In this document: positions 21,857 to 33,327 of the stretch, piece by piece
Layout: each line of letters begins with the position of its first letter
Numbering within the stretch: position 1 is the stretch's first letter
Origin: Cutaneotrichosporon cavernicola
Lineage: Eukaryota > Basidiomycota > Tremellomycetes > Trichosporonales > Trichosporonaceae
Length of the DNA: 64,000 nucleotides
Direction of reading: 5' to 3'
Assembly (NCBI RefSeq): GCF_030864355.1
Contig: NC_083393.1
Coordinates: 2,914,001-2,978,000 of the forward strand
Notes under the pieces: model-generated
Seen by the model: the letters and a program-made list of their open reading frames with translations, nothing else
Database searches by the model: none
What the model was told of the DNA's origin: nothing
Position numbers and translations under genes: made by a program

Positions 21857-24800
21857 ATGAGCACTCTACGCCGCTCGGCGCGCTCCCGCGGCCTCGTGAC
21901 GCCCGCCACTAACGACTCGGTGTCCCCAGAAGTCAAGGCGGAGCAAGGGCTGCCGACGCCCGAGAGTATCGACATGGATGACTCGCCAAGCCGCACACGC
22001 AAGCGCGATCGTGAGTTGCTCACTTGCCCGCTGACACCAGCATCGCCTGTGCGCCCCGCTAAGCGCCAGATGCTTGAAGCCATTGTCATGCCTGGACGCC
22101 GCTCCAAGCTCAGCACCGAGAAGACGACGAGCGCCGACAACCTCACGCTTGGCACGCCCATCAAAACAGAGGTCAAGAGCGAGTTGAAAGGCGAGATGGA
22201 CGGCGACACAACCGAGTCCGACCCCGATCGACCTACGAAGAACGATTCGAGTGATGAGGAGATGCCCCTCGCCGCTCGCCGCAAACCCAGAGCAGTTGCG
22301 ACACGCCCCGGTGCATTGAAGCATGCGTCGAATCGGAAAGTCATTTCTATCTCGTCGAGCTCTGAGGACGAGGGCATGGACTACGCGTTAAACTCTGACG
22401 ACGAGGCCAAGCAGCTGCAGCGTGCCATTGCTGCGTCCCAGGCCGAGAATGGACGCACCAAGAGGGCGACGACCTCGCGCTCGCGTAGTACGAGCTCCGC
22501 CTCGACTGCCAAGTCTACACCCAAGCGTGCGGGGAATAGTGTGACGCCTCACCGCTCGGCCATCGCCCGTGCCGCCCAGCGTGAGTAGCTTCCTCCACCT
22601 TGCTCGCCTACACTGCTGACATCAGTCCGTATGCGCGCTTCGCGCGGCCAGTCGTCCACATCAGGCTCTACTCTCCCTACGCCCTTGGACAGTTCCGCTT
22701 CACCAGAGTACATCCCCGCGGACGACGACGAGTTTGAAGGCTCAGCCTCCGACTCGGCCCTCACTGCGCTATCGGGCGATGAGTCAGACGAGGCGTTGTC
22801 TGAGGAGGAGACCAAGAAGCCCCCGAAGAAGAAACTCAGGAAGACAAGGGCCCGTCGCTTGGACGGTCGCACCGTGGCGGACGAGTTACCTCCGCAGTGG
22901 AAGTACAAGTCGGTGGCGGAGCGCGACGACGAGCTTGACCGAATCAAGGAGGAGAAGGCTTTAATCAAGGACAAGGAGGGCACGATGTCACTGCGTCTTG
23001 GACGAAAGCTCACGCAGGGCGAGAAGAACGGGATTCGTCTGGGTCTGGTGAGCTCAATCGTGTTCTCCCCTAGCTAACATCAGCATCACCCGGAGCTCGT
23101 CGACGCCTGGGGTGACCTCGAGGCGAACATCGAACCCGTCAAGCCTGTTCCTATGGAAGCGGACCCGTCGCTCAAGCTCACGCTCCTTCCGTTCCAGAAG
23201 GAGAGCCTGTACTGGATGAAGAAGCAGGAGGAGGGTGTGTGGCGCGGTGGCATGCTCGCGGATGAGATGGGCATGGGTAAGACGTGAGTTGTGACACTGA
23301 TCAGGTCATCTGACAGCAGTATCCAGACCATTGCGCTGCTCCTCTCCGAGCCGCGACACAAGCCGTCGCTCGTCGTTGCGCCCGTCGTCGCACTCATGCA
23401 GTGGAAGAACGAGATCGAGACGCACGCTGAGGGCTTCAAGGTCTGCCTGTGGCACGGTGCTGGCCGCATGAAGGCTGATGACCTCAAGAAGTACGACGTC
23501 GTTCTCGTGTCGTACGGAACGCTCGAGACGTCGTTCCGCCGCCAGCAGAACGGGTTCAAGCGAGGCAACCTGATCGTCAAGGAAAAGTCTCCGATGCACA
23601 CGTTCGAATGGTACCGGTGAGTCAACCTTGCTCGCACCTTGCTTCAACCGTCGTCTTCTCCATTCCCGGTCTGACGCCTATAGTGTCGTGCTCGATGAAG
23701 CCCATAACATCAAAGAGCGCTCCACCAACGCCGCCAAGGCTGCATTCGCCCTTCAGGCCAAGTACCGCTGGTGCCTGTCCGGCACACCCCTCCAGAACCG
23801 TGTCGGCGAGCTGTACTCGCTAGTCCGCTTCCTCGGAGCCGACCCCTTCAGGTGAGCTTGACGTAGAATCATCTGGAGCTCGCGTTAACCGCAGCTTCTA
23901 TTTCTGCAAGAAGTGCGACTGCAAGTCCCTGCACTGGGCATTCAAGGACCGCCGCCACTGCAACGACTGCGGTCACAAGCCGATGGATCACGTCTCGCTG
24001 TGGAACTCTGAGATTCTCACTCCCATCGCTCGTTACGGCATTGAGGAGGGCGGTCCAGGCAAGGTGGCTTTCAAGAAGCTCAAGATCCTGCTTGACCGCA
24101 TGATGCTTCGGTGAGCTAAGGGTATCACCGTATAGCTGACCGCAGGCGTACCAAGCTGGAGCGTGCCGATGACCTCGGGCTTCCTCCGCGTACCATTGTT
24201 GTCCGCCGCGACTACTTCTCTCCCCAGGAGAAGGAGCTGTACATGAGCCTCTTCACCAACGCCCAACGCCAGTTTGACACATACGTCACGTCTGGTACCG
24301 TGCTGAACAGTGAGTGTGTGTTCACGGCCAATCTAACTGTCGCAGACTATTCGAACATCTTCTCTCTCATTACTCGGAGTACGTCCAACTTGACGACTAT
24401 AGTTTGACTCAAGCTGACATCCAGTGCGCCAAATGGCTTGCCACCCTGATCTTGTGCTACGATCTAAGACCAGCACCTTGGGCCAGGCGTCCCAGGAAGG
24501 TACTGTGTGCCGTATCTGCAACGACACTGGCGAGGACGCGATTGTGTCGGCCTGCCACCACGTGTTTGACCGCGAGTGCATCCGCCAGTACTTGGAGGTG
24601 CAGCAGTTGCGGGGACACAGCGTGAGCTAACTAACAACCGTTGAAGTAGCTGACAGCAGCCCGAGTGCCCGGTGTGCCATATCGAGATCTCGATCGACCT
24701 CGAGCAAGAAGCAATCGAGATCGACGACTCGTCCAGGAAGGCTCGCCAGGGCATCCTTTCGCGCCTTGACCTGACCAACTGGCGTTCGTCGTCAAAGCTG

Positions 24801-25455
24801 GAGGCGCTTGTCGAGGAGCTCGAGAAGCTGCGTAACGAGGACTGCACGGTCAAGTCGCTGGTCTTGTAAGCTGCGAGCCATTGACCATCAGCTGACATCA
24901 GCTCGCAGTTTGTTTCGTTCCTAGACCTTATCGCTTTCCGCCTCCAGCGCGCAGGGTTCAATGTGAGCTCTCAGAGTTGGATCAGCTGACAACCAGATTT
25001 GTCGCCTTGAGGGTGGCATGACTCCCCAACAGCGTGATGCGACCATTCAACATTTCAGTGAGCTCGGCGACGTTTATGACCTCTGACATTGCAGTGAAGA
25101 ACACGAGCGTCACCGTCTTCCTCATCTCGCTCAAGGCCGGAGGCGTTGCACTTGTGAGGTCACTTGATCGGTCCAGAGCTCACACCAGAATCTCACCGAG
25201 GCAAGCATGGTCTTCATGATGGACTCGTGGTGGAACCCCTCGGTTGAGTACCAGGCCATGGACCGCATCCATCGCCTGGGCCAGAAACGTCCTGTCAAGG
25301 TGGTCAAACTGGTTGTCGAGGACTCGATCGAGGACCAGATCGTCCAGCTGCAGGCCAAGAAGCTCGCCATGACGGACGCCGCTCTCAGCCGCGACCCTGA
25401 CACAGCACTTGGCAAGCTCACGGTCGACGACCTCGGGTTCCTCTTCAAGCTGTAA
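21857..25455 (+). CDS. RAD16: RAD16-type SWI2/SNF2 helicase with RING finger
   Basis: Nuclear ATPase/E3 protein of global-genome nucleotide excision repair, working with Rad7 in yeast. About 1024 residues from 14 exons (first 21857-22580, last 25189-25455); phases close across all 13 introns, most of which are about 35 nt. A disordered Ser/Arg and acidic N-terminus (about 380 residues) precedes the SNF2 core: [10 protein letters not shown] at about residue 445, VVLDEAHN at about 550, [20 protein letters not shown] zinc-binding insert ([10 protein letters not shown] ... CNDCGH) follows. The C3HC4 RING ([13 protein letters not shown] ... CPVCHI, about residues 770-815) sits inside the helicase, as in RAD16. 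C-terminal motifs are [15 protein letters not shown] and MDRIHRLGQ. The start at 21857 gives [12 protein letters not shown]; no upstream in-frame ATG is favoured. Confidence 0.95.
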
Positions 25456-26062
25456 TCGGGGTGTGTCGACCTGCGCCTGCGCCTTTGCGCTTGCCTTGAA
25501 TAGCCATCCTTTTGGCTCTGGAAGGCTGCTGTCTGTGACATGGCTTATAGATTGTTGTAGAGGCCTCGATGGCCATTAGATGGTTGTGTTTAGTCGAGGT
25601 GCAGTCGAGCCGCTTGGCCCAGTGGCGCACAAGTGGCCTGGAACTTCACAAGAGCGTAGCCCGCAGTCGAACTAGTCGGACCGTCCCTGCCGCCAGATCG
25701 CCAGCGTGTTGTTATCAAGCCCGGTCGCCACGAACAGAGCTGCAAGCGCCATTAGGAGTGGTGGTTAGAAATCAGCAGAATCAGGCAACCCATCGCAGTT
25801 TCCCCTCCCTCGTTCCAAGAGTTGTAATCCATGCCGTATGCCAGATGAGCACGACCACGCCTATGCCAGATGAGCACGACCACGCCTCCCACACCTTCCA
25901 TTCCTCCCTGGCAGTCGTCCCCGCGATCGCTCATTGACCGGGTATCCGTCTCCTCGTGCCTGCTTTCCTCCCCCTCCTCCATCCTCCATCCTCAACCCTC
26001 GACCCTCGACCCTCGTAATCCGATTGCGCGTGGGCACAGCGGCTCCCTTGTCAGTAATCCGA
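25456..26062. other. Intergenic between convergent RAD16 and RIB3
   Basis: About 600 bp. It contains a perfect 25-bp tandem duplication at about 25838-25887 (ATGCCAGATGAGCACGACCA and following) and part of the 39-bp duplication that overlaps the RIB3 3' end. No gene seen. Confidence 0.6.
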
Positions 26063-26093
26063 TCACGCGTGGGGCACAGCGGCTCCCTTGTCG
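26015..26093. repeat. Tandem ~39-bp duplication across the RIB3 stop
   Basis: Two near-identical units (26015-26053 and 26054-26093), each with GTAATCCGAT, CGCGTGGG, then CACAGCGGCTCCCTTGTC. The RIB3 stop codon (26063-26065, minus strand) lies inside the second unit at a position where the first unit differs and would not stop. Confidence 0.85.
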
Positions 26094-27092
26094 GTTGCGA
26101 GGTACGCGCGCATGTCCTCGATGCTGATGCACTTGAGGCCCCACTCGCGGGCGAAGCGCCAGCTCTCGTCGCGGCGTGCCATGGCACCCTTTGGGTCGTT
26201 GGGGTTGACGAGCTCGCACAGCAGGCCGGCTGGCGGCTCGCCTGCGAGGTAGCAGAGGTCTGGGGTGAGCTCTGAGCGAGTTGAGCTAGACGAGTGTAGT
26301 GCGGCAAGAGACCGAACACAGCTGCAGTGCAAACGTGCTATTCCAATCAAGGCCCGTTCGCGCAGCGCGCAAGCCAGCAGCCCGGTCACCATGGAAGATG
26401 ACAGAACACGCACACTGCTCGCGTGACTACCCCGGCTCGCAGCGCTAAAACCCAGCAGTCCATCATAGTGACTGCAGATAAATTGCGGCACCGCAAATCC
26501 GCGTCCATGTCCGCACCAACAACACTCACCAACAGCGGCCTCGGTGTGTCCGAAGCGCACGCGCGTCCCGCCCGTCGTGTAGCGTAGGGGCACGAGATGT
26601 CCTGGACGGGTAAACTCGTCGGCGGTCGCGCCGCTTGCAACAAGTCGGGAAGCGAGTGCGCGGTCGTGCGCGCTGATCCCAGTCGTCGTGGGGTGCTTCG
26701 AGTTATTGGCGTCGATGGTCAGGTGGTACGCCGTCCCCTTGGGGTCCTCGCTCGACCCGCTGGCAGCGAGGAGCGGGGGAAGCCGCAGCTCCTCGAGGCG
26801 CGACGGCGGCATCGAGAGGCAGATGAACCCGCTAGATGTCAGCACGGTCCCAACTGATCTTGGGCGTAAGGCAGCCACCACGACTCCACTGTGGTGTAGG
26901 GAAGCCACCACGACTCGACTGTCTCCGTTTCAACCGCGGCGATACCGGACCCCGAACCCGGATGCCGAGTACACGTCCTACTCATCCGGCCCACCAGGCC
27001 TCCCCCAACACCCAACCCAATCCAACCCACCTCGTCCACTTGATGAACCACGCCATGCCCTCCTCGGTGATCTTGGATGCGGCGCAGATGAC

Positions 27093-27124
<32 letters not shown>

Positions 27125-27236
27125 TGACGACCACAAACTCGCCGGCCTTGATCGCGGCCACGGCGTCCTCGACGCGGTCGAACACAAACGGCGACGGCAC
27201 CTCGGCAGGCACGGGGTGGTGTGTAGGCGCCGACAT
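26063..27236 (-). CDS. RIB3: 3,4-dihydroxy-2-butanone-4-phosphate synthase
   Basis: Riboflavin pathway enzyme that converts ribulose 5-phosphate to the four-carbon unit of lumazine plus formate (Mg-dependent, cytosolic). 238 residues; minus-strand exons 27236-27031, 26831-26530, 26271-26063. Family motifs: [15 protein letters not shown] near residue 37 (acidic metal site), [11 protein letters not shown] across the first junction, TGISAHDRA, the [10 protein letters not shown] loop, [16 protein letters not shown] across the second junction. Two unusually long introns (199 and 258 nt) contrast with the ~35-nt norm here. The last residues ([11 protein letters not shown]) are encoded by the local tandem duplication and are not expected to be conserved. 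Confidence 0.93.
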
Positions 27237-27717
27237 TATGTGTACAGTACAAGTTGAGAGGATGAGAGGATGCTAAGAGGAGACGGACTATTGGTGATGG
27301 AAGCCAACTTTTAGCCGGACATAAGCGCTTTGTTGGAGTTCGGCATACGGATGTGGGTGTTCGGCCGTACTCCTTACTCTCTCTAGGGACGATTGACTCA
27401 GCTTTAAACCAACATTGGCCCTTTTAAGCGGTTATACTAGACACGTGATCGGAACTTGGCCGTTGTTACATGACCAGGTCGAGTGTTCGATTCCTTTCAC
27501 TGGCATGAATAGAACAAAAACCTCCACTTTTGTCTGTGCCTGGTTGTGCCCCCTGGCCGACTTTACCCCTCGTGTGAGACGGATTGCGAACGCGTCCAAG
27601 ATTCCACCCTTCCACCCTTCCACCTCGACATCATCACATTAACATTAACACTCTACTCAATCCAATCCACAACATCCCTGTACCGCATCAGCGCATCCCA
27701 CACCCTTTCCTATCGCC
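27237..27717. promoter_or_regulatory. Divergent RIB3 / EMP70 promoter region
   Basis: About 480 bp between divergent genes. The side next to 27718 is pyrimidine-rich with CCACCCTTCC repeats near 27605, typical of fungal leaders. No specific factor site is claimed. Confidence 0.5.
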
Positions 27718-29644
27718 ATGCACTTTGCCGCACTAGCCGCACTTGCGGCTGCGGCAGCCGCCCCCGTGTCGGCCTTCTACCTCCCAGGCTCAGCACCAAG
27801 AGACTACAAGCCTGGCGACCAGGTCGACGTCTTTGTCAACACGGTCACTCCACTGTTGAACGCCACACTCCGCTCTCTCATCTCGTACGACTACTACGAC
27901 CCGAGGTTCCACTTCTGCCAGCCTGAAGGTGGGCCAGTCAAGCAAGCCGAGTCGCTCGGCTCGATCCTGTTCGGCGACCGCATTCTCTCATCGCCCTTCG
28001 ACATCAAGATGGGCGAAGACGTAAAGTGTCTCACGCTCTGCCGGAGCAAGGTGCCCGGCAACGACGCCAAATTTATTCACGACCGCATCCGAGAGGACTA
28101 TGGACTCAACTTTATCATCGACGGGCTGCCAGGTGCAGAGCTCAAGAAGGACTCGCGGACAGGCGAGCAGTTCCTCGACGGACAAGGCTTCCTGCTGGGC
28201 TTGCACGGGTACAACGGCATCGGGTCGGATGACAAGCCAGCGCTCAACAACCACTACGATATTTACATTGAATATCACAAGCGCGCAGAGAACAAGATCC
28301 GTGTCGTCGGCGTCATGGTGTACCCGCGCAGCGTCGACAGCATTGTGGCCGGAGAGGAGACGCCCAACTGCAACCGCGAGGGAAAGCCGCTCTACCTCTC
28401 TGAAACCGCCGACAACCAGTTCCTCTACACGTACTCGGTCCAGTTCCGCGAGTCAGACGTCGTTTGGTCCCTTCGTTGGGATAGCTACCTGCACGTATTT
28501 CACCCCAAGATCCACTGGTTCTCGCTCATCAACTCGCTCATCATTGTCGGTTTCCTCTGCTTCATGGTCTCAGCGGTCCTCTACCGCACCATCTCCAAGG
28601 ACATTTCGCGCTACAACCAGGTTGACCTTGCAGATGACGTCCAGGAGGACTATGGGTGGAAGCTCGTCCACGCCGAGGTTTTCCGCCAGCCGCAGCGCCC
28701 AATGCTCCTCGCTGTCCTCGTCGGCAACGGCTTCCATCTGGCCGGCATGACCCTCGTGACCCTCATGTTTGCGCTCCTCGGCTTCCTCTCACCGTCGAAC
28801 CGCGGCTCGCTTGAGACGGTACTGCTCATCTGCTGGACCCTCTTTGGTTGCGTGTCTGGCTACGTCTCGGCGCGCGTGTACGCTTCGATCGGCGGCGACC
28901 AGTGGAAGCCCAACCTCGTGCTCACGGCCGTGCTCTTCCCGACCATTGTCTTCACGATCATCGGCGTTCTCAACCTCCTCCTCGTGTTCACCGGCGCGTC
29001 GGGTGCTATCCCGTTCGGCACCATTCTCGTGATCCTGTTCATGTGGTTCCTCATTTCTGTCCCTCTCACCGTTGCCGGCTACTTCTTCGGCATGAAGCAC
29101 GGCGGCTGGTCCAACCCTGTGCGCACCAACCAGATCCCGCGCCAGATTCCTCCTTGCCCATGGTACCTCAAACCCGTCCCGGCCGCTATTCTTTGCGGTA
29201 TTCTGCCTTTTGCTGCCGCGTTCGTCGAGCTGTACTTTATGCTCTCGAGCCTGTTTGGCAACCGCGCGTACTACGCGTTCGGCTTCCTCTTCCTCACCTT
29301 TGGGGTGGTCGCACTCACTACGGCTACGGTCACCATTCTCTTCACTTACTTCATACTCTGTTCTGAGGAGTACCGGTGGCACTGGCGATCGTTCCTTGTC
29401 GGCGGTGGTGCCTCGTTCTGGGTGTTCGTGTACGGCCTCTACTACTGGGCGAGAAACCTGTCGCTTGGCAGCTTGACGTCTGTGGTGCTGTACTTGGGCT
29501 ACCTGTGAGTTGACCTGTCTGGGACTTTCTACTGACACCAGGCTGCTCGCCTCCCTCCTCGTCTTTATTCTGCTCGGGAGCATCGGTGCGACTGCGTCGT
29601 GGTGGGCCACGCGCAGGCTGTACAGTGCCGTTCGCGTCGACTAG
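27718..29644 (+). CDS. EMP70: TM9SF / EMP70 nonaspanin
   Basis: Nine-pass membrane protein of Golgi/endosomes; the family is tied to membrane trafficking, copper homeostasis and adhesion. 629 residues from exons 27718-29504 and 29542-29644. A signal peptide (MHFAALAALAAAAAAPVSAF) leads a lumenal domain of about 250 residues starting YLPGSAPRDYKPGDQVDVFV, followed by nine hydrophobic segments, the first at about residue 262 (INSLIIVGFLCFMVSAVLY). The region DVQEDYGWKLVHAEVFR and WYLKPVPAAILCGILPF are family hallmarks. The C-terminus ends VRVD, where the family usually has the K-x-D/E Golgi-retention tail. Which of the yeast paralogues (EMP70, TMN2, TMN3) it matches cannot be settled here. Confidence 0.93.
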
Positions 29645-29830
29645 ATGGCACCTCGTCTCGTGTCCGACCAGTGCGTGCGGGCGGCTGTTCACGCCAGTGC
29701 CGTGCTCAGTCCAGTTGAATCATAGAAGCATCATGCATGTCATTATCGTATCATCTATGTGCTAATGTTCGGGGCGCATGTGTGACGATGGGGTATCTAG
29801 GGAAGAGGAATCGCAATATGCACGTGTTGC

Positions 29831-30671
29831 TTAGGCGTTGCGGGCCTTGTTCTGTGCGGCACGGAACTCGTTAGCGAGCTTGATCATGTCGTCATTGTGC
29901 AGCTCGGTAACGCCCTCGGCCGGCGGGTGAATCGCGAGCTGCGCGATCGCAGCACCAACGTCGTCGGCGTCAACGGCGAGTGCCGTCGTGGGTACACCGA
30001 CCGCGCGCAGGCCCTTGAGCATTGAGACGTAGATGCTCTCGCCCGTACGTTTGATGTTACTGGCATTAGACATTTTCTTTTCGAGGCGGACGCTGGTCAA
30101 ATGGTACCACGCCTTGTGTCAACTCACCGGTCACCATCATAAAGCAGTGCGCCTGGACGAAGGATGATGGTGCGCCTAAACCCCATACCCTTGACGGCGT
30201 CCTCTAGCTCCCCCTTCATCTTGGGATACGCCAACCACGCGGCCGAACTGGCCATCGCCGTCGACACGAGCATGACCTAAATCTCAGCGATTTCTTTTTA
30301 GCTTTACTCACCGTCTCGGCGCCATCCTTCCTCGCCTGCTGGGCGAGATCACGATTCATATCGAGGTCGATAGCGCGCTGTTTCTCAATCCCACCCACAT
30401 CCGCCCGCGTCGTCCCCAAACACGAAACGAAGATACCCCCCACACTACCGACATTGGCCGGAGTCGGCGAGAGCTCACCCACGACATTCGTGTATGTCGT
30501 GCCGGGCGTGTCTGGCGTATTGGGGCTTGCGCGCCGCGAAAATCCCGTGATAGCGAACGGCGCCGGCGCGGATAGGAGGCAGGCGAGAGCGGCACTGCCT
30601 GTCAGGCCAGTGATGCCGACGAGGGAGATGGGGGTCGGCGTGGAAGGCATGGTTGGTTCGGGAGTGGACAT
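29831..30671 (-). CDS. FMP52: FMP52-like NAD(P)-binding oxidoreductase
   Basis: Atypical short-chain dehydrogenase related to yeast Fmp52 (mitochondrial outer membrane) and animal TIP30/HTATIP2; the substrate is unknown. 256 residues; minus-strand exons 30671-30312, 30276-30128, 30092-29831. A Gly-rich dinucleotide motif lies near residue 17 (VGITGLTGSAAL), and the Y-x3-K catalytic pair occurs as AYPKMKGELED, preceded by a Ser cluster (MASSAAWL), then RRTIILRPGALLYDGDR. Start choice: ATG 30671 is used; an in-frame ATG 21 nt downstream is also possible. It converges with the EMP70 gene, with a 186-bp gap. Confidence 0.85.
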
Positions 30672-31041
30672 TGGTTTGATGACAACGTGAACGTCAGAAT
30701 GAGGCGTCAAGTCAGACAACAGTGGTTGCGACTCAGGCACGGTAGATTGTTAGGTAGAACTGTTTTGACTCTGGTCAACTTTGACACCACCAATAAAACG
30801 GCCGATACTTTCAGCATTCGAATGTAATGGCTGCACGAGGTCATGCCGATCTGGTCATGGTCATGGTCATGAATCTCCGAGCTCAGCTCGGGTCGGCGAG
30901 CACCAAACCGGGGGTGGCGAAATACACTCTCGCGCGCTCTTCGCCACCTGCAGCTCTCAGAGGTGACGGGGTCCAGATCCAGATCCGCATCTACATCTAC
31001 ATCTGCATCTGCATCTTGATCACGCGTGACGTTGCCACCAG
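30672..31041. other. Intergenic with hexanucleotide repeat
   Basis: About 370 bp between FMP52 and the first small four-cysteine gene, which are divergent. It includes a run of CATCTA/CATCTG hexamers preceded by AGATCC units (about 30969-31018), ending 23 bp before the start codon at 31042, so the run may lie in the 5' leader. Confidence 0.6.
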
Positions 31042-31391
31042 ATGAAAGACAGCCCTCTCCCCAATCCCATACCAACCACGACGACTGGACCAGTCATAAT
31101 CTGCCCTGGAGACTGGTGGCGCACCAACCGCGGGTGTAGGTCACCCTGGAGCTGGCTAAGACAGTGCCCTGTGACGCTATTGATGGCGGTGACGGCCCCA
31201 TCTGCGACTACTGCCGCGCGGAACTGGACAGCAGCTGCAAGACGTGCCCGGGCGACTGGTTTGGCACGAACCGTACATGTGCGTCTGCCATACATTGTTG
31301 GCTGATGCGAGTCGCGTGTGATCCCATTGACCGGGGGGATGGGGTGATGATTTGCGACTACTGCCGCAAGGAGATAGGGAGGGGTAGATAA
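31042..31391 (+). CDS. Small four-cysteine protein, two modules (family member A)
   Basis: Predicted 95-residue protein, not a family I recognise. Exons 31042-31135, 31165-31278, 31312-31391, with introns of 29 and 33 nt; phases close. It contains two copies of a module also found in three genes downstream. Module 1: CPGDWWRTNRGLPC, then 10 residues, then CDYCRAEL. Module 2: CPGDWFGTNRTFAC, then 11 residues, then CDYCRKEI. Each module has one phase-1 intron at the same position, two codons before its second Cys. Four Cys per module suggest a zinc knuckle or a disulfide-bonded unit. No signal peptide is seen. Role unknown. The coding status rests on the shared pattern across members, not on a database match. 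Confidence 0.65.
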
Positions 31392-31427
31392 CCTACACCC
31401 ATCTGAAACAGATATCACATCTAGCAT

Positions 31428-31514
31428 TGCCCTATGGCTCAGTTGGCTAGCGCGTGGAGCTGTTATTAACCAGTAACAACTCCGAGGTCCACGGTTCGAG
31501 CCCGTGTGGGGCAG
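31428..31514 (+). tRNA. tRNA-Asn(GTT) with 13-nt intron
   Basis: Cloverleaf visible by eye. The acceptor stem TGCCCTA pairs with TGGGGCA, with discriminator G at 31514. The D arm includes AGTTGGCTAG. The anticodon stem TGGAG/CTCCG encloses C-T-GTT-A, then an intron at 31466-31478 in the canonical site after position 37. The intron carries AACC, able to pair with the anticodon. The T arm CACGG-TTCGAGC-CCGTG is perfect and supplies the internal B box. A T-run at 31519-31523 is a likely Pol III terminator. It starts 36 bp after the small four-cysteine gene A. Confidence 0.9.
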
Positions 31515-31921
31515 ATTCTTTTTGCTTTTGTCTTTGTTTTATATCCTTGCATTGCGGTGGCTATTTTGTATCCCTGTCAATGGAGAGACCTGACGCGGGT
31601 TTTTTTTGTCTCCAGTTGTGCTGTGATGCGACTTGGACTTGGGTGGCGGGTTAGTGCAATGCGTCCCGTCCCCACGGCCGCGTGAGACTACAGCACTTGG
31701 ATCACAACCCCAGCCTACAAAAGCCTTCAAAACGCACAGTATTACATGACAACACTAATGTCCAATGTCCCTCACAACTATGATCACAAGTGCACAGCAC
31801 CTTGACCTCTCATACCTATGGCAACGTGTCTGCTGTCAGCTTGAGGTGAAGCTAGAAGCGTGAGGACCAAGCCGACCCACTCTATAGTTTCAGTACAAGC
31901 CCGTCCTCCTGGTACTTTGGG
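31515..31921. other. Intergenic after the tRNA
   Basis: About 400 bp with a T-rich stretch (to about 31620). No gene seen; probably shared 3' flank of the tRNA and the minus-strand small gene B. Confidence 0.55.
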
Positions 31922-32236
31922 CTACACCTGAAGACGGCAGTACGCGCACACGGCAACCTTCTTCTTCAAGACCCATTTCCAAGTCTCCTCGCATGCGTCT
32001 GGGTTAGCCCGGCCCGACTTAAAGAAAAACTCACGGCCCTTATTGCTCCCGTCCTCGGCACCGGGACACTCGATCCACTCGCACCGTTTCGTCGCCGTGT
32101 GCTGAGTGGTAGAAAAGCTGGCCGTCGTCGGTGGTGGCGTCGCCGTGTGCGGGTGCGTCGCTTGTGCGGCCGAGTGAGAGTGCGGCGTGGGTTGCAAGTG
32201 TTGCGCAACCATCGGGTACGGCGAGTGCACCTGCAT
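31922..32236 (-). CDS. Small four-cysteine protein (family member B)
   Basis: Predicted 92-residue protein; minus-strand exons 32236-32035 and 31998-31922 with a 36-nt intron. A His/Thr/Pro-rich N-terminal half (low complexity) precedes one module: WIECPGAEDGSNKGHAC, 14 residues, then CAYCRLQV at the C-terminus. The intron splits the codon after N-K-G in phase 1, exactly as in the other members. The module differs from the others by Ala in place of Asp after C-P-G and by Lys in place of Arg. Function unknown; zinc binding by the four Cys is an inference. Confidence 0.6.
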   Translation of the reverse strand: MQVHSPYPMVAQHLQPTPHSHSAAQATHPHTATPPPTTASFSTTQHTATKRCEWIECPGAEDGSNKGREFFFKSGRANPDACEETWKWVLKKKVAVCAYCRLQV

Positions 32237-33327
32237 CGTGGAGACGAGGAAGAGGGGTGTGAGGCGCCGAGAGGTTAAATACAGACACGCAAGGATGTAG
32301 ATATGTGAGAGATGGAGTGTTAGGTAGAGATGACGGCGCCAGGTTTCAATTCCATGTCGGGGGGAAACGCCCCGGTGAATGGTCAAGTCTGGCACTTGCG
32401 GCGTTGGGTCTGGGCCTTGGTGCGAGGCGACTGCGAGGCGACCGGAGAGCAGGAGAGTACATCAGACAGGCCGGGTGCCGCGTGTGAATGGCGTGTAGTC
32501 GGACGCGGGGATGGCACTGGGCGATGCAGGGTGGGACTAGACGCAGTAGTGGATGCATTGGTCGGTGCAGTGGTATGTATGAGCTACCTGCCCCGCCGCA
32601 ATTGACAACTTTTGCAGAGTGTTGTTACTGCAAGACTTCAAGTGGCGCCGAGTATGCATGTTGAGGGTGGGCCGCGGAATGTGGCATTCGGGAGCGAGGT
32701 GATGTGGATTGTGTTTTGTTCTAGGTGGGTCCGGCCCCTCCGCTGCTCTCGCACCATATCATGAGATCTAGTGGCGTTTTTACTTGCCTTTTCGCTCCAA
32801 GTAGTGCTTTGGCTGAGGTGGGAGACATGACAAGCAGAGTGTGTCTGAATCGGTGTGGATACCGGGCCGCGTTGTGGCGGATAACTGGATAACTGTCGCT
32901 CCTCGGTGGCGCTGGTTTCGCATATGCATGTGCGCGACCGGGAATGTGGCGTGTGGCGGCCAAACATGGTCTGAGCTGGGTGCGAGCAAAGTGTTGTCAC
33001 CACTGGCCTGGGCCGCGATCGACTCGGGCGGATGGCGGATGGCGGCAACGGACGCTCGAGCCGTTTCAGTGGGGGATTTCCAGAGCTGAAAATTTCGGAC
33101 GACAGCAAGTAGTTCACCAGAGTTGCAAGTACTGAACAGATAGGACAAGGGCGTACAGGTGGAGAGTATGTGCATGTCTATCGTGTCGGGGCAAAGATAC
33201 AATGTCTATGGTAGTGTCCGGGTGATCACTATGAGCGGTGTGGCAGTCTGGGTCTGTTGGCGGTACTGGTACTGTCAGATTGGTGAGGTTGGGCTGCGGC
33301 ATTCGAGCCTGGCGCGCGACTTGAAGG
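32237..33327. other. Intergenic within the small-gene cluster
   Basis: About 1.1 kb. I searched both strands for further copies of the four-cysteine module and saw none. Short open frames lack domains. Confidence 0.5.

Noticed and set aside
32638..33117. 159-codon minus-strand open frame as a gene
   Set aside because: No recognisable domain, no splice-supported context, composition like flanking intergenic DNA, and overlapping frames on both strands.
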